Shown here: in pieces, positions 26,115-36,417 of the stretch
Layout of the letters: the number at the start of each line of letters is the position of its first letter
Position numbering within the stretch: the first letter of the stretch is position 1
Assembly: GCA_016709495.1 (NCBI GenBank)
Contig: JADJMS010000009.1
Span: forward strand, 1-64,000
Direction of reading: 5' to 3'
DNA length: 64,000 bases
Source of the DNA: Candidatus Dechloromonas phosphorivorans
Lineage (GTDB): Bacteria > Pseudomonadota > Gammaproteobacteria > Burkholderiales > Rhodocyclaceae
Translations under genes and position numbers: made by a program
The notes under the pieces: generated by a model
What the model saw: only the letters and a program-made list of their open reading frames with translations
Database searches by the model: none
What the model was told of the DNA's origin: nothing

Positions 26115-27212
26115 TCAGCGATCGTCGAAGCTTACTGTCAGCTTCTTGGTCGTGGCGCGTGCCTGGCAACTGAGGATGAAGCCCTGGGCCATTTCATCGC
26201 CTTCCAGCGTGAAGTTCTTGTCCATGACCACTTCGCCGCACATGACCTTGGCCCGGCAGGTGCAACAGACGCCGGCCTTGCACGAGAAAGGTAAATCGAG
26301 ACCGGCATTGAGCGCGGCATCGAGCACGTGTTCGTCGGCGCCGATCTGCAGTTCATGCTCCTTGCCGTCAAGGACGATGGTCAGGGCAATGTCCTTGGCA
26401 GCGGCAGCCCGCGTTGGCGCAGCATCGGTATCGGCCTGGATCTTGGCTGCCTGCGCCGGGCCGCTGGTGAAGCGCTCGGAATAAACGCGGCTGTCCGGCA
26501 CGCCGGCTTCGATCAGGGCCTTTTCGGTGGCTTCGATCATCGCTTCCGGGCCGCAGATGAAGACTTCGTCCATGCTCGCTACGGGCAGCAGGGCCTTGAT
26601 CACGGCACGCACCTTGTCGCCGTCGATGCGGCCTTGCAGCAGATCGACTTCCTGCGCCTGACGGGAGAGGATGTGGATCAGCGTCAGGCGGTTCGGGTAG
26701 CGGTCCTTGAGGTCCTGCAGGGCTTCGTTGAACATCACGCTGGACATGCGGCGGTTGCCGTAGACCAGCGTGAATTTCGATTCCGGCTGCTCTTCCAGCG
26801 TACTCGCGGCAATTGACAAAATCGGCGTGATGCCCGAACCAGCCGCGAAGCCGACGCGGTGGATGGCGCGCTGTTTCTTGACAATGAAACGGCCATCCGG
26901 CGGCATGACGCTCAGCGTGTCGCCAGCCTTGAGCGATTGCGTCGCCCAGTTGGAAAAGACCCCGCCTTCGACCGGGCGGATGCCGATTTCCAGTTCGCCG
27001 GCCTTGTTCAGGCGGCTGCGCGGGCTGCTGATCGAGTAATTGCGGCGTACCTCTTCGTTATTGACCTTGGCACGCAGGGTCAGGAACTGGCCGGGCTGGA
27101 AGCTGAAGGCTTCACGCTCGGCGTCGGGGATGGCAAAGGTGATCGCCACCGAGCCGGCCGCTTCGGGGCTGACACGCTTGACGGTGAGTTCATGAAAGCG
27201 GAGGGCAGACAT
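26115..27212 (-). CDS. paaE: Phenylacetyl-CoA epoxidase reductase subunit PaaE
   Basis: A 365-residue reductase. The order is FAD domain (RRNYSISSPRSRLNKAGELE), NAD(P) domain (GFAAGSGITPILSIAASTLE, FICGPEAMIEAT), then a C-terminal plant-type 2Fe-2S domain (FSCKAGVCCTCRAKVMCGEV with a distal cysteine in ILSCQARAT). This C-terminal ferredoxin order is that of PaaE. It passes electrons from NADPH to the PaaA diiron site. I start at 27212 (SALRFHELTVKRV). Confidence 0.93.
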   Translation of the reverse strand: MSALRFHELTVKRVSPEAAGSVAITFAIPDAEREAFSFQPGQFLTLRAKVNNEEVRRNYSISSPRSRLNKAGELEIGIRPVEGGVFSNWATQSLKAGDTLSVMPPDGRFIVKKQRAIHRVGFAAGSGITPILSIAASTLEEQPESKFTLVYGNRRMSSVMFNEALQDLKDRYPNRLTLIHILSRQAQEVDLLQGRIDGDKVRAVIKALLPVASMDEVFICGPEAMIEATEKALIEAGVPDSRVYSERFTSGPAQAAKIQADTDAAPTRAAAAKDIALTIVLDGKEHELQIGADEHVLDAALNAGLDLPFSCKAGVCCTCRAKVMCGEVVMDKNFTLEGDEMAQGFILSCQARATTKKLTVSFDDR

Positions 27213-27235
27213 ATCTTGATGCTCCGGTAAAGGGC

Positions 27236-27736
27236 TTAATAGGGCTTGAAATAATCGAACGGTTCCTGGCAATCCTGGCACTTGTAGAGTGCTTTGCAGG
27301 CCGTTGATCCAAAATGCGAGGAGACGAGCGTGTTGCTTGAGCCGCAATGCGGACAGGGCACGGCTTCGGTCTTGGCCGGTTTGCTGATGAAGCGCACGAC
27401 GCTGCTACCGGCCGGCGTCTGGTGCGGTGGGGCGATGCCGTAGGCGCGCAGCTTTTCCTTGCCGGCTTCGCTCATCCAGTCGGTGGTCCAGGCCGGGGCC
27501 AACTGAGTGACGACACGGGCAGAAATTCCGCGGTTTTTCAGGGTTGACCGTACATCATCCTCAATCTGACCCATCGCCGGGCAGCCGCTGTAGGTCGGGG
27601 TGATGACCACCTCCAACCCGTCGGCGCCGGTGCGGACTTCGCGCAGGATGCCCAGTTCGCGCAGCGAAATGACCGGAATTTCCGGGTCGGCCAGATCTTC
27701 CAGCGCGGCCCAGACTTCCTCGACGGTGGCGGTCAT
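27236..27736 (-). CDS. paaD: Phenylacetyl-CoA epoxidase subunit/maturation protein PaaD
   Basis: 166 residues. An N-terminal MIP18/DUF59 domain (EEVWAALEDLADPEIPVISL, VVITPTYSGCPAMGQIEDDV) is followed by a C-terminal zinc-ribbon-like CPHCGSS...CQDC. PaaD is thought to help iron-sulfur insertion into the epoxidase complex. The start at 27736 lies 4 nt after the paaC stop. Length is close to E. coli PaaD. Confidence 0.92.
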   Translation of the reverse strand: MTATVEEVWAALEDLADPEIPVISLRELGILREVRTGADGLEVVITPTYSGCPAMGQIEDDVRSTLKNRGISARVVTQLAPAWTTDWMSEAGKEKLRAYGIAPPHQTPAGSSVVRFISKPAKTEAVPCPHCGSSNTLVSSHFGSTACKALYKCQDCQEPFDYFKPY

Positions 27737-27740
27737 CGGC

Positions 27741-28524
27741 TTACCAAACGCCGTTCGGATGGGCGCGCGCGAGGCTCTGCATTTCGGCGAGCAAAAAGCC
27801 GAGATGTTCGGAATGCACGCCCTTCTTGCCTTCCGATATATAGCCGCCAGCCGCCGGACGCTGCAGGGTGGCCTCGGCCAGTGCGGCATCGACGATGGCA
27901 TCCCAGTCGGCTTTCAGCGTATTGAGATCGACGCCGATACCGGCGGCGATGGCCGCCGCTTCGGCCGGGCTGTGCGCCCAGAATTCCTGGGTGTAGGGGA
28001 AGAGGTGATCGAGCGAGGCCTGGCTGCGGGCATGCGACTCGTCGGTGCCATCGCCAAGGCGGACCAGCCAGTCGCGGGAATGGCGCAGGTGGTAGCGCAC
28101 TTCCTTGAGCGACTTGGCGGCAATCGCCGCCAGATCGGCATTGGCCGACTTTTCGAGCGCTTCCCAGAGCAGGGCCATCAGGGCGCTGTAGAGGAAATTG
28201 CGGACGATGGTCGTGCCGTAGTCGAGGCTGCTGCTGGCGTAGCCGGAGAGCGGGCCGTGGTGCGGCAGTTCGAGCAGCGTGTAGTTGCGGAACTCGTGCG
28301 TGTCGCGGAAATAGGCCAGCTTGTCTTCGGTGCACGTCGCCGCCCTTGAGCGTGGCGACCAGTTGATAGAGCAGGCGGGCCTGGCCGATCAGGTCGAGGC
28401 TGACGTTGGACAGCGCGATGTCCTCTTCGAGAATCGGGCCGTGGCCGCACCATTCGGCATTGCGCTGGCCGAGCACCAGCGCGTTGTCGGCGAGGTGCAG
28501 GAGGTAATCGACGGCGGCGCTCAT
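27741..28524 (-). pseudogene. paaC: Phenylacetyl-CoA epoxidase structural subunit PaaC, one frameshift
   Basis: The N-terminal segment (VDYLLHLADNALVLGQRNAE, EEDIALSNVSLDLIGQARLL) and the C-terminal segment (from MALLWEALEKSANADLAAI to ARAHPNG) are both PaaC but in different frames. The break is near 28330-28335; removing one C there restores a continuous frame reading DVTEDKLAYFRDTHEFRN. The total is one base over a multiple of three, so a single inserted base explains it. PaaC is the non-catalytic ferritin-like partner of PaaA. Start overlaps the paaB stop (TAATG). Sequencing error is likelier than real loss. Confidence 0.85.
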
Positions 28525-28816
28525 TACATGTGCCCCACTGCGTCCGGGATGTCGTAGAAGGTCGGGTGGCGGTAGATCTTGTCGGCCGCCGGGTCGAACA
28601 GTTCGCCCTTTTCATCCGGGTTGCTGGCCGTGATCGCGCGGAGGGGACAACCCAGATGCTGACGCCTTCCTGGCGGCGGGTATAAACGTCACGCGCCATT
28701 TCCAGTGCCTGACGGGCATCGGCGGCGTGCAGGCTGCCGCAGTGCTTGTGCTCAAGACCCTGCTTGCTGCGGACGAAAATTTCCCAGAGCGGCCATTCTT
28801 TCAATTCGGTAGTCAT
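28524..28816 (-). pseudogene. paaB: Phenylacetyl-CoA epoxidase subunit PaaB, one frameshift
   Basis: A ~97-codon gene. The first ~58 residues are PaaB (WPLWEIFVRSKQGLEHKHCG, SLHAADARQALEMARDVYTR, EGVSIWVVPS). After about 28640 the frame is lost; shifting by one base gives the expected tail (AITASNPDEKGELFDPAADK, then FYDIPDAVGHM) ending in TAA that overlaps the paaC start. One base is missing. PaaB is the small bridging subunit of the epoxidase. It overlaps paaA by 4 nt. Confidence 0.85.
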
Positions 28817-29826
28817 GCTGCCTCCTTCATGCTGCGTTCTTGTTGTTTGCGGGCGTGGGCCATGGCGGCATCACGGACCCATTCGCCTTCGCGGTAAGCC
28901 TTGACGCGTGTCGCCAGGCGTTCCTTGTTGCACGGGCCATTGCCGTTCACGGTGGCCCAGAATTCGTCCCAGTCGATCTGGCCGTAGTCGTAATGCTGGC
29001 GTTCCTCGTTCCATTTCAGGTCGGGGTCGGGCAGCGTCACGCCGAGCACCTTGGCTTGCGGCACGGTGGCGTCGATGAACTTCTGGCGCAGGTCGTCGTT
29101 GGAAATGCGCTTGATGCCCCAGCGCATGCCTTGCACGCTGTTCGGGCTGTCGGCATCGGGTGGCCCGAACATGGCGAGACACTTCCACCAGAAGCGGTTG
29201 ACCGCATCCTGAACCATGGCCTTTTGTTCTTCGGTGCCGGTCATCATCACTAGCAGGGCTTCGTATCCCTGGCGCTGGTGGAAGGATTCTTCCTTGCAGA
29301 CACGGACCATGGCGCGGGCGTAGGGGCCGTAGGAGCAGCGGCAGAGCGGCACCTGATTCATGATCGCAGCGCCATCGACCAGCCAGCCGACCACGCCGAC
29401 GTCGGCCCAGGTCAGGGTCGGGTAATTGAAGATCGAGCTGTATTTGGCGCGCCCGCTGTGCAGGCCTTCGAGCATCTGGTCGCGGCTGGTACCGAGCGTT
29501 TCGGCGGCGGAATAAAGGTAGAGGCCGTGGCCGCCTTCATCCTGCACCTTGGCGATCAGGATCGCCTTGCGCTTGAGGCTCGGGGCGCGGGAAATCCAGT
29601 TGCCTTCGGGCAGCATGCCGACGATTTCGCTGTGGGCGTGCTGGCTGATCTGGCGCACCAGGGTCTTGCGATAGGCATCCGGCATCCAGTCCTGCGGCTC
29701 GATGCGGCCATCGGCATCGATGCGGGTATCGAAAGCCGCCTGCAGCGCCGGGTCTTCTTTTGACGGAACTGACGCAACGGCTTTTGTACCGGGCGTGTCC
29801 TGCACATTGAACGACTGGGTGTACAT
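28813..29826 (-). CDS. paaA: Phenylacetyl-CoA epoxidase catalytic subunit PaaA
   Basis: A 337-residue diiron protein of normal length and intact. Likely iron ligands are Glu67 in HAHSEIVG, Glu97xxHis100 in KVQDEGGHGLY, and Glu180xxHis183 in CKEESFHQRQG. It binds phenylacetyl-CoA and puts an oxygen atom from O2 across the ring 1,2-bond, working with PaaB, PaaC and the reductase PaaE. It overlaps paaB by 4 nt (ATGA) and follows livK by 54 nt. Confidence 0.95.
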   Translation of the reverse strand: MYTQSFNVQDTPGTKAVASVPSKEDPALQAAFDTRIDADGRIEPQDWMPDAYRKTLVRQISQHAHSEIVGMLPEGNWISRAPSLKRKAILIAKVQDEGGHGLYLYSAAETLGTSRDQMLEGLHSGRAKYSSIFNYPTLTWADVGVVGWLVDGAAIMNQVPLCRCSYGPYARAMVRVCKEESFHQRQGYEALLVMMTGTEEQKAMVQDAVNRFWWKCLAMFGPPDADSPNSVQGMRWGIKRISNDDLRQKFIDATVPQAKVLGVTLPDPDLKWNEERQHYDYGQIDWDEFWATVNGNGPCNKERLATRVKAYREGEWVRDAAMAHARKQQERSMKEAA

Positions 29827-29880
29827 GGTGTTCTCCTGATTGGGGAAGTCTCCGCTGGCGGACCCCGCGCGTTCGCCGGA

Positions 29881-31026
29881 TTACTGAACGATGGTCCAGT
29901 CGCCGCCCTTGATTTCCAGCATGCGGAATGACGACAGGTCGAGGCCCATGTGGTCGGTCGGCGACATGTTGAAAGTGCCGCTGGTGGCGACGAAGCCCTT
30001 GGTCGCTTCGAGCGCGTCGCGGACCTTGGCCTTGTCGGTGGAGCCGGCACGTTTGATGGCGTCGACCGCCAGCATCAGGCCGTCGTAGGCGTAGCCGCCG
30101 AAGGTTGATACATCGGTTTTGTAGGCTGCCTTGTAGGCTTGTTCATAGGATGTCACAACCGGCTTTTGCGGATCATTGGCGGCCAGTTTTTCCGGGATCA
30201 GCTGAGCCGGCGAGGGCAGGCGAACGCCTTCAGCAGCCGGGCCGGCCAGTTTCAGGAAGTCATCCGAAGCAACGCCATGCGACTGATAAAGCGGCAAGGT
30301 GATGCCGAGTTGCTTGTAGTTCTTGGTCACAATCGCCGGACCCTGGCCCAGACCGAACACGAACACGGCCTGAACGCCAGGCGTGGTCTTGATCTTGGTC
30401 AGCTGCGGGCTCATGTCGGTATCCTTCGGACCGTAGGTCTCGTTGGCGACCAGGGTGATGCCGTACTTGCCGGCGACCGCCTCGGTTTCCTTCTTGCCGG
30501 AAGCGCCGAAGCCGGAGGTTTCAGAGAGCAGGGCCACCTTGGTCAGGCCGCGCTTCTTCATGTCCTCGAAGACCTTTTCGGCCGCCATGCGGTCGGTGTG
30601 CGGGGTCTTGAAGACGAACTTCTTGACCGGCTCGACGATGACCACGGCACCGGCCAGCGAGATGAACGGGATGCCGGCTTTTTCAACCAGCGGGGCGGCC
30701 GACATGGTCGCACCGGTGGTGGTGCCGCCGACCAGGATGTCGACCTTGTCGTCGTCGATCAGGCGCTTGGTGAAACCGTTGGCCTTGTTGGCATCGCTGC
30801 CGTCGTCGTAATGGACGAGTTGCAGCTGGCGACCGATAACGCCACCCTTCTTGTTGATCTCGGCAACGTAGAGTTGCAGCGTCTTCAATTCCGGGTCGCC
30901 GAGGAAAGCGGCGGGGCCGGTCACTGAAAGCACTGAGCCGATCTTGATCGGATCAGCGGCAATTGCGCCAAAAGCAGCAAAGACCAGTGCAGCACCGGTG
31001 ACGAGTTTCTTGACTGAGTGATTCAT
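29881..31026 (-). CDS. Branched-chain-amino-acid-type ABC transporter substrate-binding protein (LivK-like)
   Basis: 381 residues with a signal peptide (VTGAALVFAAFGAIAADP) and a periplasmic type I binding fold (IKIGSVLSVTGPAAFLGDPE, QLVHYDDGSDANKANGFTKR, VGGTTTGATMSAAPLVEKAG). No lipobox cysteine is seen, so it is probably free in the periplasm. It lies inside the paa operon, between paaJ and paaA. Its likely partners LivH, LivM, LivG and the hemerythrin-LivF are in the divergent operon 10 kb away, and no other binding protein is in the window. I infer an aromatic acid such as phenylacetate as ligand. Confidence 0.9.
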   Translation of the reverse strand: MNHSVKKLVTGAALVFAAFGAIAADPIKIGSVLSVTGPAAFLGDPELKTLQLYVAEINKKGGVIGRQLQLVHYDDGSDANKANGFTKRLIDDDKVDILVGGTTTGATMSAAPLVEKAGIPFISLAGAVVIVEPVKKFVFKTPHTDRMAAEKVFEDMKKRGLTKVALLSETSGFGASGKKETEAVAGKYGITLVANETYGPKDTDMSPQLTKIKTTPGVQAVFVFGLGQGPAIVTKNYKQLGITLPLYQSHGVASDDFLKLAGPAAEGVRLPSPAQLIPEKLAANDPQKPVVTSYEQAYKAAYKTDVSTFGGYAYDGLMLAVDAIKRAGSTDKAKVRDALEATKGFVATSGTFNMSPTDHMGLDLSSFRMLEIKGGDWTIVQ

Positions 31027-31053
31027 GGATTTGTCTCCTCTGTTGTAATAAGG

Positions 31054-32259
31054 TCAAACACGCTCGATGACCATGGCGATGCCTTGCCCGACACCAATAC
31101 ACATGGTGCACAGGGCGTAGCGGCCGCCACGGCGTTTGAGTTCATAAGCGGCGGTGGTCACCAGTCGGGCACCGCTCATGCCGAGCGGGTGGCCGAGGGC
31201 GATGGCACCGCCGTTGGGATTGACGTGCGCCGCATCGTCGGCCAGGCCGAGATCGCGCAGCACGGCGAGGCCTTGTGCAGCAAAGGCTTCGTTCAGTTCG
31301 ATGACGTCCATCTGGGCCAGCGTCAGGCCGGTTTTGGCCAGCACCTTGCGTACCGCCGGGGCCGGGCCGAAACCCATGATGCGCGGCAGCACGCCGGCGG
31401 TGGCCATGCCGACGACGCGGGCCAGCGGCGTCAGGCCGTACTGGCTGGCGGCGGTTTCGGAGGCGAGCAGCACAGCGCAGGCGCCGTCATTGACGCCCGA
31501 GGCGTTGCCGGCCGTGACGCTGAGTTCAGGGCCGTTGACGCCCTTGAGCTTGGCCAGCATCTCCAACGTAGTTTCCGGGCGTGGATGTTCGTCGACCGTA
31601 ACAATTAGCGGATCACCCTTCTTTTTGGGGATAACGACCGGCACGATCTCATCGGCGAAGCGTCCGGCAGCCTGCGCGGCGGCCCAGCGTTGTTGCGAAC
31701 GCACGGCAAAAGCATCCTGATCGGCACGGCCGATGGCAAAGTCGGCGGCGACGTTGTCGGCCGTTTGCGGCATTGAATGGGTTTCGTAGAGCTTTTTCAT
31801 CATCGGGTTGGCGAAGCGCCAGCCGATGGTGGTGTCGAAAATCGCTGCGTTGCGTGAAAAGGCCGATTCTGCCTTGCCCATAACGAAGGGGGCGCGCGAC
31901 ATGCTTTCGACGCCGCCGGCGATCATCAGCTCGGTTTCGCCGGACTTGATCGAGCGTGCCGCCAAACCAACGGCATCCATGCCGGAACCGCACAGGCGGT
32001 TGACCGTGGTGCCCGGCACCTCGATCGGCAGGCCGGCGAGCAGGCCGGACATGCGGGCGACGTTGCGGTTGTCTTCGCCGGCCTGGTTGGCGCAGCCGTA
32101 GATGATGTCTTCGACGGCGGTCCAGTCGACCTGCGGGTTGCGTTCCATCAGCGCCTTGAGCGGGATGGCGCCGAGGTCGTCGGGGCGCACGCCGGCCAGC
32201 GCGCCGCCGTAGCGGCCGATGGGGGTGCGGATGGCGTCGCAGATAAAAGCTTCAGTCAT
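31054..32259 (-). CDS. paaJ: Acetyl-CoA acyltransferase, 3-oxoadipyl-CoA / 3-oxo-5,6-dehydrosuberyl-CoA thiolase
   Basis: A 401-residue thiolase. The acylated cysteine lies in VNRLCGSGMDAVGLAARS; the active-site motif GGAIALGHPLGMSGARL and the second cysteine CTMCIGVGQG are intact. The sequence AFICDAIRTPIGRYGGALAG is typical of PcaF/PaaJ. Its place in the paa operon makes PaaJ the better name: it would act twice, after ring opening and in the last step to succinyl-CoA and acetyl-CoA. Carries a 12-mer copy at 31591. Confidence 0.93.
   Translation of the reverse strand: MTEAFICDAIRTPIGRYGGALAGVRPDDLGAIPLKALMERNPQVDWTAVEDIIYGCANQAGEDNRNVARMSGLLAGLPIEVPGTTVNRLCGSGMDAVGLAARSIKSGETELMIAGGVESMSRAPFVMGKAESAFSRNAAIFDTTIGWRFANPMMKKLYETHSMPQTADNVAADFAIGRADQDAFAVRSQQRWAAAQAAGRFADEIVPVVIPKKKGDPLIVTVDEHPRPETTLEMLAKLKGVNGPELSVTAGNASGVNDGACAVLLASETAASQYGLTPLARVVGMATAGVLPRIMGFGPAPAVRKVLAKTGLTLAQMDVIELNEAFAAQGLAVLRDLGLADDAAHVNPNGGAIALGHPLGMSGARLVTTAAYELKRRGGRYALCTMCIGVGQGIAMVIERV
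31591..31603 (-). repeat. Dispersed 12-mer copy (GTCGACCGTAACA)
   Basis: Exact copy inside paaJ, translated on the coding strand within IVTVDE. Confidence 0.7.
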
Positions 32260-32268
32260 TGGTTTTCC

Positions 32269-33593
<1,325 letters not shown>

Positions 33594-33616
33594 GAGTGTC
33601 TCCTCTTTTTAATGGG

Positions 33617-34089
33617 TCAGGCCTGGTCAGCCTGTTGCAGGCCGGCGATGACTTCGCCGTTGATGCGATAGCTTTTGCCGCGAAACAGGGCGACGGTCTT
33701 TTGCCACCCATCGTGCGCACGGTGATGTCGTAGACGCCGGTGCGGCCGGAGGCGGAGCGCTCGACGGCTTCGGCTTCCAGCGTCTCGCCTTCCTTGGCCG
33801 GGGCCAGAAAGTCGATATGGCAGGCCGAGGCAACGGTGTTCTTGTTGTAGCTGTTGCAGGCGTAGGCGAAGGCGGTGTCGGCCAGGCTGAAGATCATGCC
33901 GCCGTGGCAGATGTGGTGGCCATTGACCATGTCGCCACGGACCATCATGGTGAGCAGCGAGGCGCCCGGCTGGACGCGGACGATCTTCAGGCCCAGTGCC
34001 TGGGCAGCGCGATCGCGCGAGAACATGGCTTCAGCAGTCGCGTCAGCCAGTGCCTGCGCTTCGGCTGTGCTCAATTTGTGTTCAGTCAT
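33617..34089 (-). pseudogene. paaI: Hydroxyphenylacetyl-CoA thioesterase PaaI, one frameshift
   Basis: A hotdog-fold thioesterase of ~157 codons. The core is intact (GDMVNGHHICHGGMIF, SLADTAFAYACNSY, ASACHIDFLAPAKEGETLEA). At about 33700-33703 a run of four T's (A's on the coding strand) is one short; adding one restores the tail KTVALFRGKSYRINGEVIAG and a TGA at 33617. PaaI hydrolyses stalled CoA thioesters of the pathway. Its ATG overlaps the paaH stop by 8 nt. Confidence 0.85.
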
Positions 34090-35609
34090 GGATTTTTCTT
34101 CCGGCAAAAACGGCGCGCTGGATCAGCGGGGAAATGCGGTAACGGTCCTCGCCGTAGCTGGTGCCGAGATTGGCCAGCACGTCGCGGATGGCGGCGACGC
34201 CGACCTGATCGGCCCAGGCCAGCGGCCCTTGGGGTAATTGACGCCGAGGCGCATGGCGGAGTCAGCGGCAGTTTCGGAGCAGACGCCTTGATTTACTGCA
34301 TCGGCCGCTTCATTGGCGAGCATGGCAACGCTGCGCATGACGGCCAGCCCCGGTACGTCGAGGAAGCGCGAGACGGCAAAGCCGGCGGCTTGCAGGAGGC
34401 CGATGGCAGAGGCCGTTGCCGCAGGGTCGCACTGTTCAGCGACGGCAATGGCGAGGCGGCTGGCCTTGCCGTAATCGAGTGCGAGGTCGATCAGCACGGT
34501 ATTGGCGACACCGCTTTCAAAAGCACGCTGGGTGGCGCTGCGCCCATCGGTGACATAAAGCGCGGCATTGCCGATGCTGGCACAGCGGCCATCGGTATCG
34601 GGGGCGCGGGTGAAGGAGAGGCCGCTGTGCTCCAGCTTGTCGGCCAAGGCATCTGTTACGGTCGACTCGCCAAACAGCGTTATTTTTCCGGCTGGTGCCT
34701 GGGCGGCTTCGGTTTGCGGCTCTTGTTTTACGGCCCCTTCGCGGTAATCGTAAAAGCCGCGCCCGGTCTTTTTCCCGAAGAAACCGGCATCGACCAGTTC
34801 CTGCTGGATCAACGAGGGCAGGAAGCGCTGGTCGTTGTAAAAGGCGCGCCAGACGGAATTGGTCACGGCGAAATTGACGTCGTGGCCGATCATGTCCATC
34901 AGCTCGAACGGCCCCATGCGGAAACCGCCGGCCTCGCGCATGACGGCGTCGATGGTGGCGTAATCGGCAGCGCCTTCCTGGGCCAGGCGCAGCGCCTCGG
35001 CGTAGTAAGGGCGGGCGACGCGATTGACGATGAAGCCGGGGGTCGACTTGGCGTGCACTGCCGTCTTGCCCCAGGCGGTGGCGGTGGCGAACAGGGTGTC
35101 GGCGACGGCCTTGTCGGTGGCGAGGCCGGAGACGATTTCGACCAGCGCCATCAGCGGTGCCGGATTGAAAGAAGTGCAGGCCGGCAAGGCGTTCCGGACG
35201 CTTGAGCGCGGCGCCGATGGCCGTCACTGAAATTGAAGAAGTGTTGGTGCCGAAAATGCAGTTAGGGCCGACGATGGCCTCGAGGTCGGCATAGAGCTTT
35301 TGCTTGGCTTCGAGATTTTCAACAATGGCTTCTACGACCAGTGCGCAATCGGCGAGGTCAGCCAGATTTTCGACAGCGCTCAGGCGTGGCCGGCGGCTTC
35401 GGCGGCGGCTGCGGTCAACTTGCCCTTTTTCGGCCATTTTGCGAACTGGGCACGGATACCGGCCACGGCGCGCACCGCGGCATCCGGGCGGGCATCGAGC
35501 AGCTTGACCGGATGACCGGCGGCTGCAGCGACCTGGGCGATACCGGCACCCATGGCGCCAGTACCGATGACGGCGATGAGGGCCTGCTGGGGAAGGGGGA
35601 TTGACTCAC
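34082..35609 (-). pseudogene. paaH: 3-hydroxyadipyl-CoA dehydrogenase PaaH, four frameshifts
   Basis: A ~510-codon gene seen in four pieces. The N-terminal NAD domain (IAVIGTGAMGAGIAQVAAAA) follows a GTG start at 35609 and needs one extra C in the run at 35595-35599. The frame shifts again near 35385 (before SAVENLADLADCALVVEAI), near 35171 (one extra T before FNPAPLMALVEIVSG), and at 34232-34235 (one base short). The substrate part reads STPGFIVNRVARPYYAEALR and GFFGKKTGRGFYDYREG. The gene would end FAGRKIHD. PaaH oxidises 3-hydroxyadipyl-CoA with NAD. Carries a 12-mer copy at 34654. Confidence 0.83.
34654..34666 (+). repeat. Dispersed 12-mer copy (TGTTACGGTCGAC)
   Basis: Exact copy inside paaH; on the coding strand GTCGACCGTAACA, translated within ESTVTD. 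Confidence 0.7.
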
Positions 35610-35613
35610 GCGT

Positions 35614-36408
35614 TCACTCGCCGGTGAACTTCGGTGCGCGCTTTTCCATGAAGGCGGCGACGCCTTCGGCGTAATCCGGGCTCCAGCCCAGTTCGCGCAT
35701 GAAGCTGCCTTCGAAGGACAGTTGCTGCTCCAGCGTGTGGCCGGGCGCGGCGTGCATGGCCTGACGGGTGCGGACCAGTGCCTTGGTTGGCGCGGTGGAT
35801 AGTTGCTTGGCCAGTGCGTCGACTGCACCAGCGAACTCGGCATCCTCGACGCACGACCAAATCAAGCCCCATTCGGCGGCCTTTTCGGCGGGCAGCTTGT
35901 CGGCAAGCAGGGCGAGACCCATGGCGCGCGCCATGCCGATGCGCTGCGGCAGGAACCAGGTGCCGCCGGTATCGGGAATCAGGCCGATCTTGGAGAAGGC
36001 CTGCAGGAAGGACGCCGACTTGGCGGCGACGACCAGATCGCAGGCCAGCGCCACCGAGGCGCCGGCACCGGCGGCGATGCCATTGACGGCGGCGATGGTC
36101 GGCACGCGCAGGTTCTGCAGGCGCAGGATCAGCGGCTTGTAGCTGGCTTCGACGACATTGCCGATGTCCGGCATCTTGCCGTCGACCATCTGCATGGCGC
36201 GGTCGGCCAGATCCTGGCCGGCACAGAAGGCGCGCCCGGCACCGGTCAGCACCAGCACGCGGAAGGATGTGTCGTTCTGGATGCTGTCGAGCGCTGTGCG
36301 CAATTCAGCGTGCATCTCGGTGTTGAAGCTGTTCAGCTTGTCCGGGCGGTTCAGGGTCAGGCGGGCAATGCCGTCAACGACTTCAAACTGGATATTTTCA
36401 AAATTCAT
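35614..36408 (-). CDS. paaG: 1,2-epoxyphenylacetyl-CoA isomerase PaaG
   Basis: A 264-residue crotonase-fold enzyme, intact. Markers: ARLTLNRPDKLNSFNTEMHA, AGRAFCAGQDLADRAMQ, GIAAGAGASVALACDLVVAA and KIGLIPDTGGTWFLPQRIG. It turns the unstable ring epoxide into the oxepin form. It follows paaN by 9 nt and precedes paaH by 4 nt, so the genes are tightly coupled. Long open frames on the other strand here are shadows. Confidence 0.94.
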   Translation of the reverse strand: MNFENIQFEVVDGIARLTLNRPDKLNSFNTEMHAELRTALDSIQNDTSFRVLVLTGAGRAFCAGQDLADRAMQMVDGKMPDIGNVVEASYKPLILRLQNLRVPTIAAVNGIAAGAGASVALACDLVVAAKSASFLQAFSKIGLIPDTGGTWFLPQRIGMARAMGLALLADKLPAEKAAEWGLIWSCVEDAEFAGAVDALAKQLSTAPTKALVRTRQAMHAAPGHTLEQQLSFEGSFMRELGWSPDYAEGVAAFMEKRAPKFTGE

Positions 36409-36417
36409 GGCGTGATC

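Noticed and set aside
27733..28524. 263-codon reading of paaC
   Set aside because: Correct only up to the slip near 28330; beyond it the residues are R/H/Q-rich nonsense while the true C-terminus is in another frame.
34517..35437. 306-codon frame across paaH
   Set aside because: Only the first ~80 residues are PaaH; the rest is a shifted reading after an extra T near 35171.
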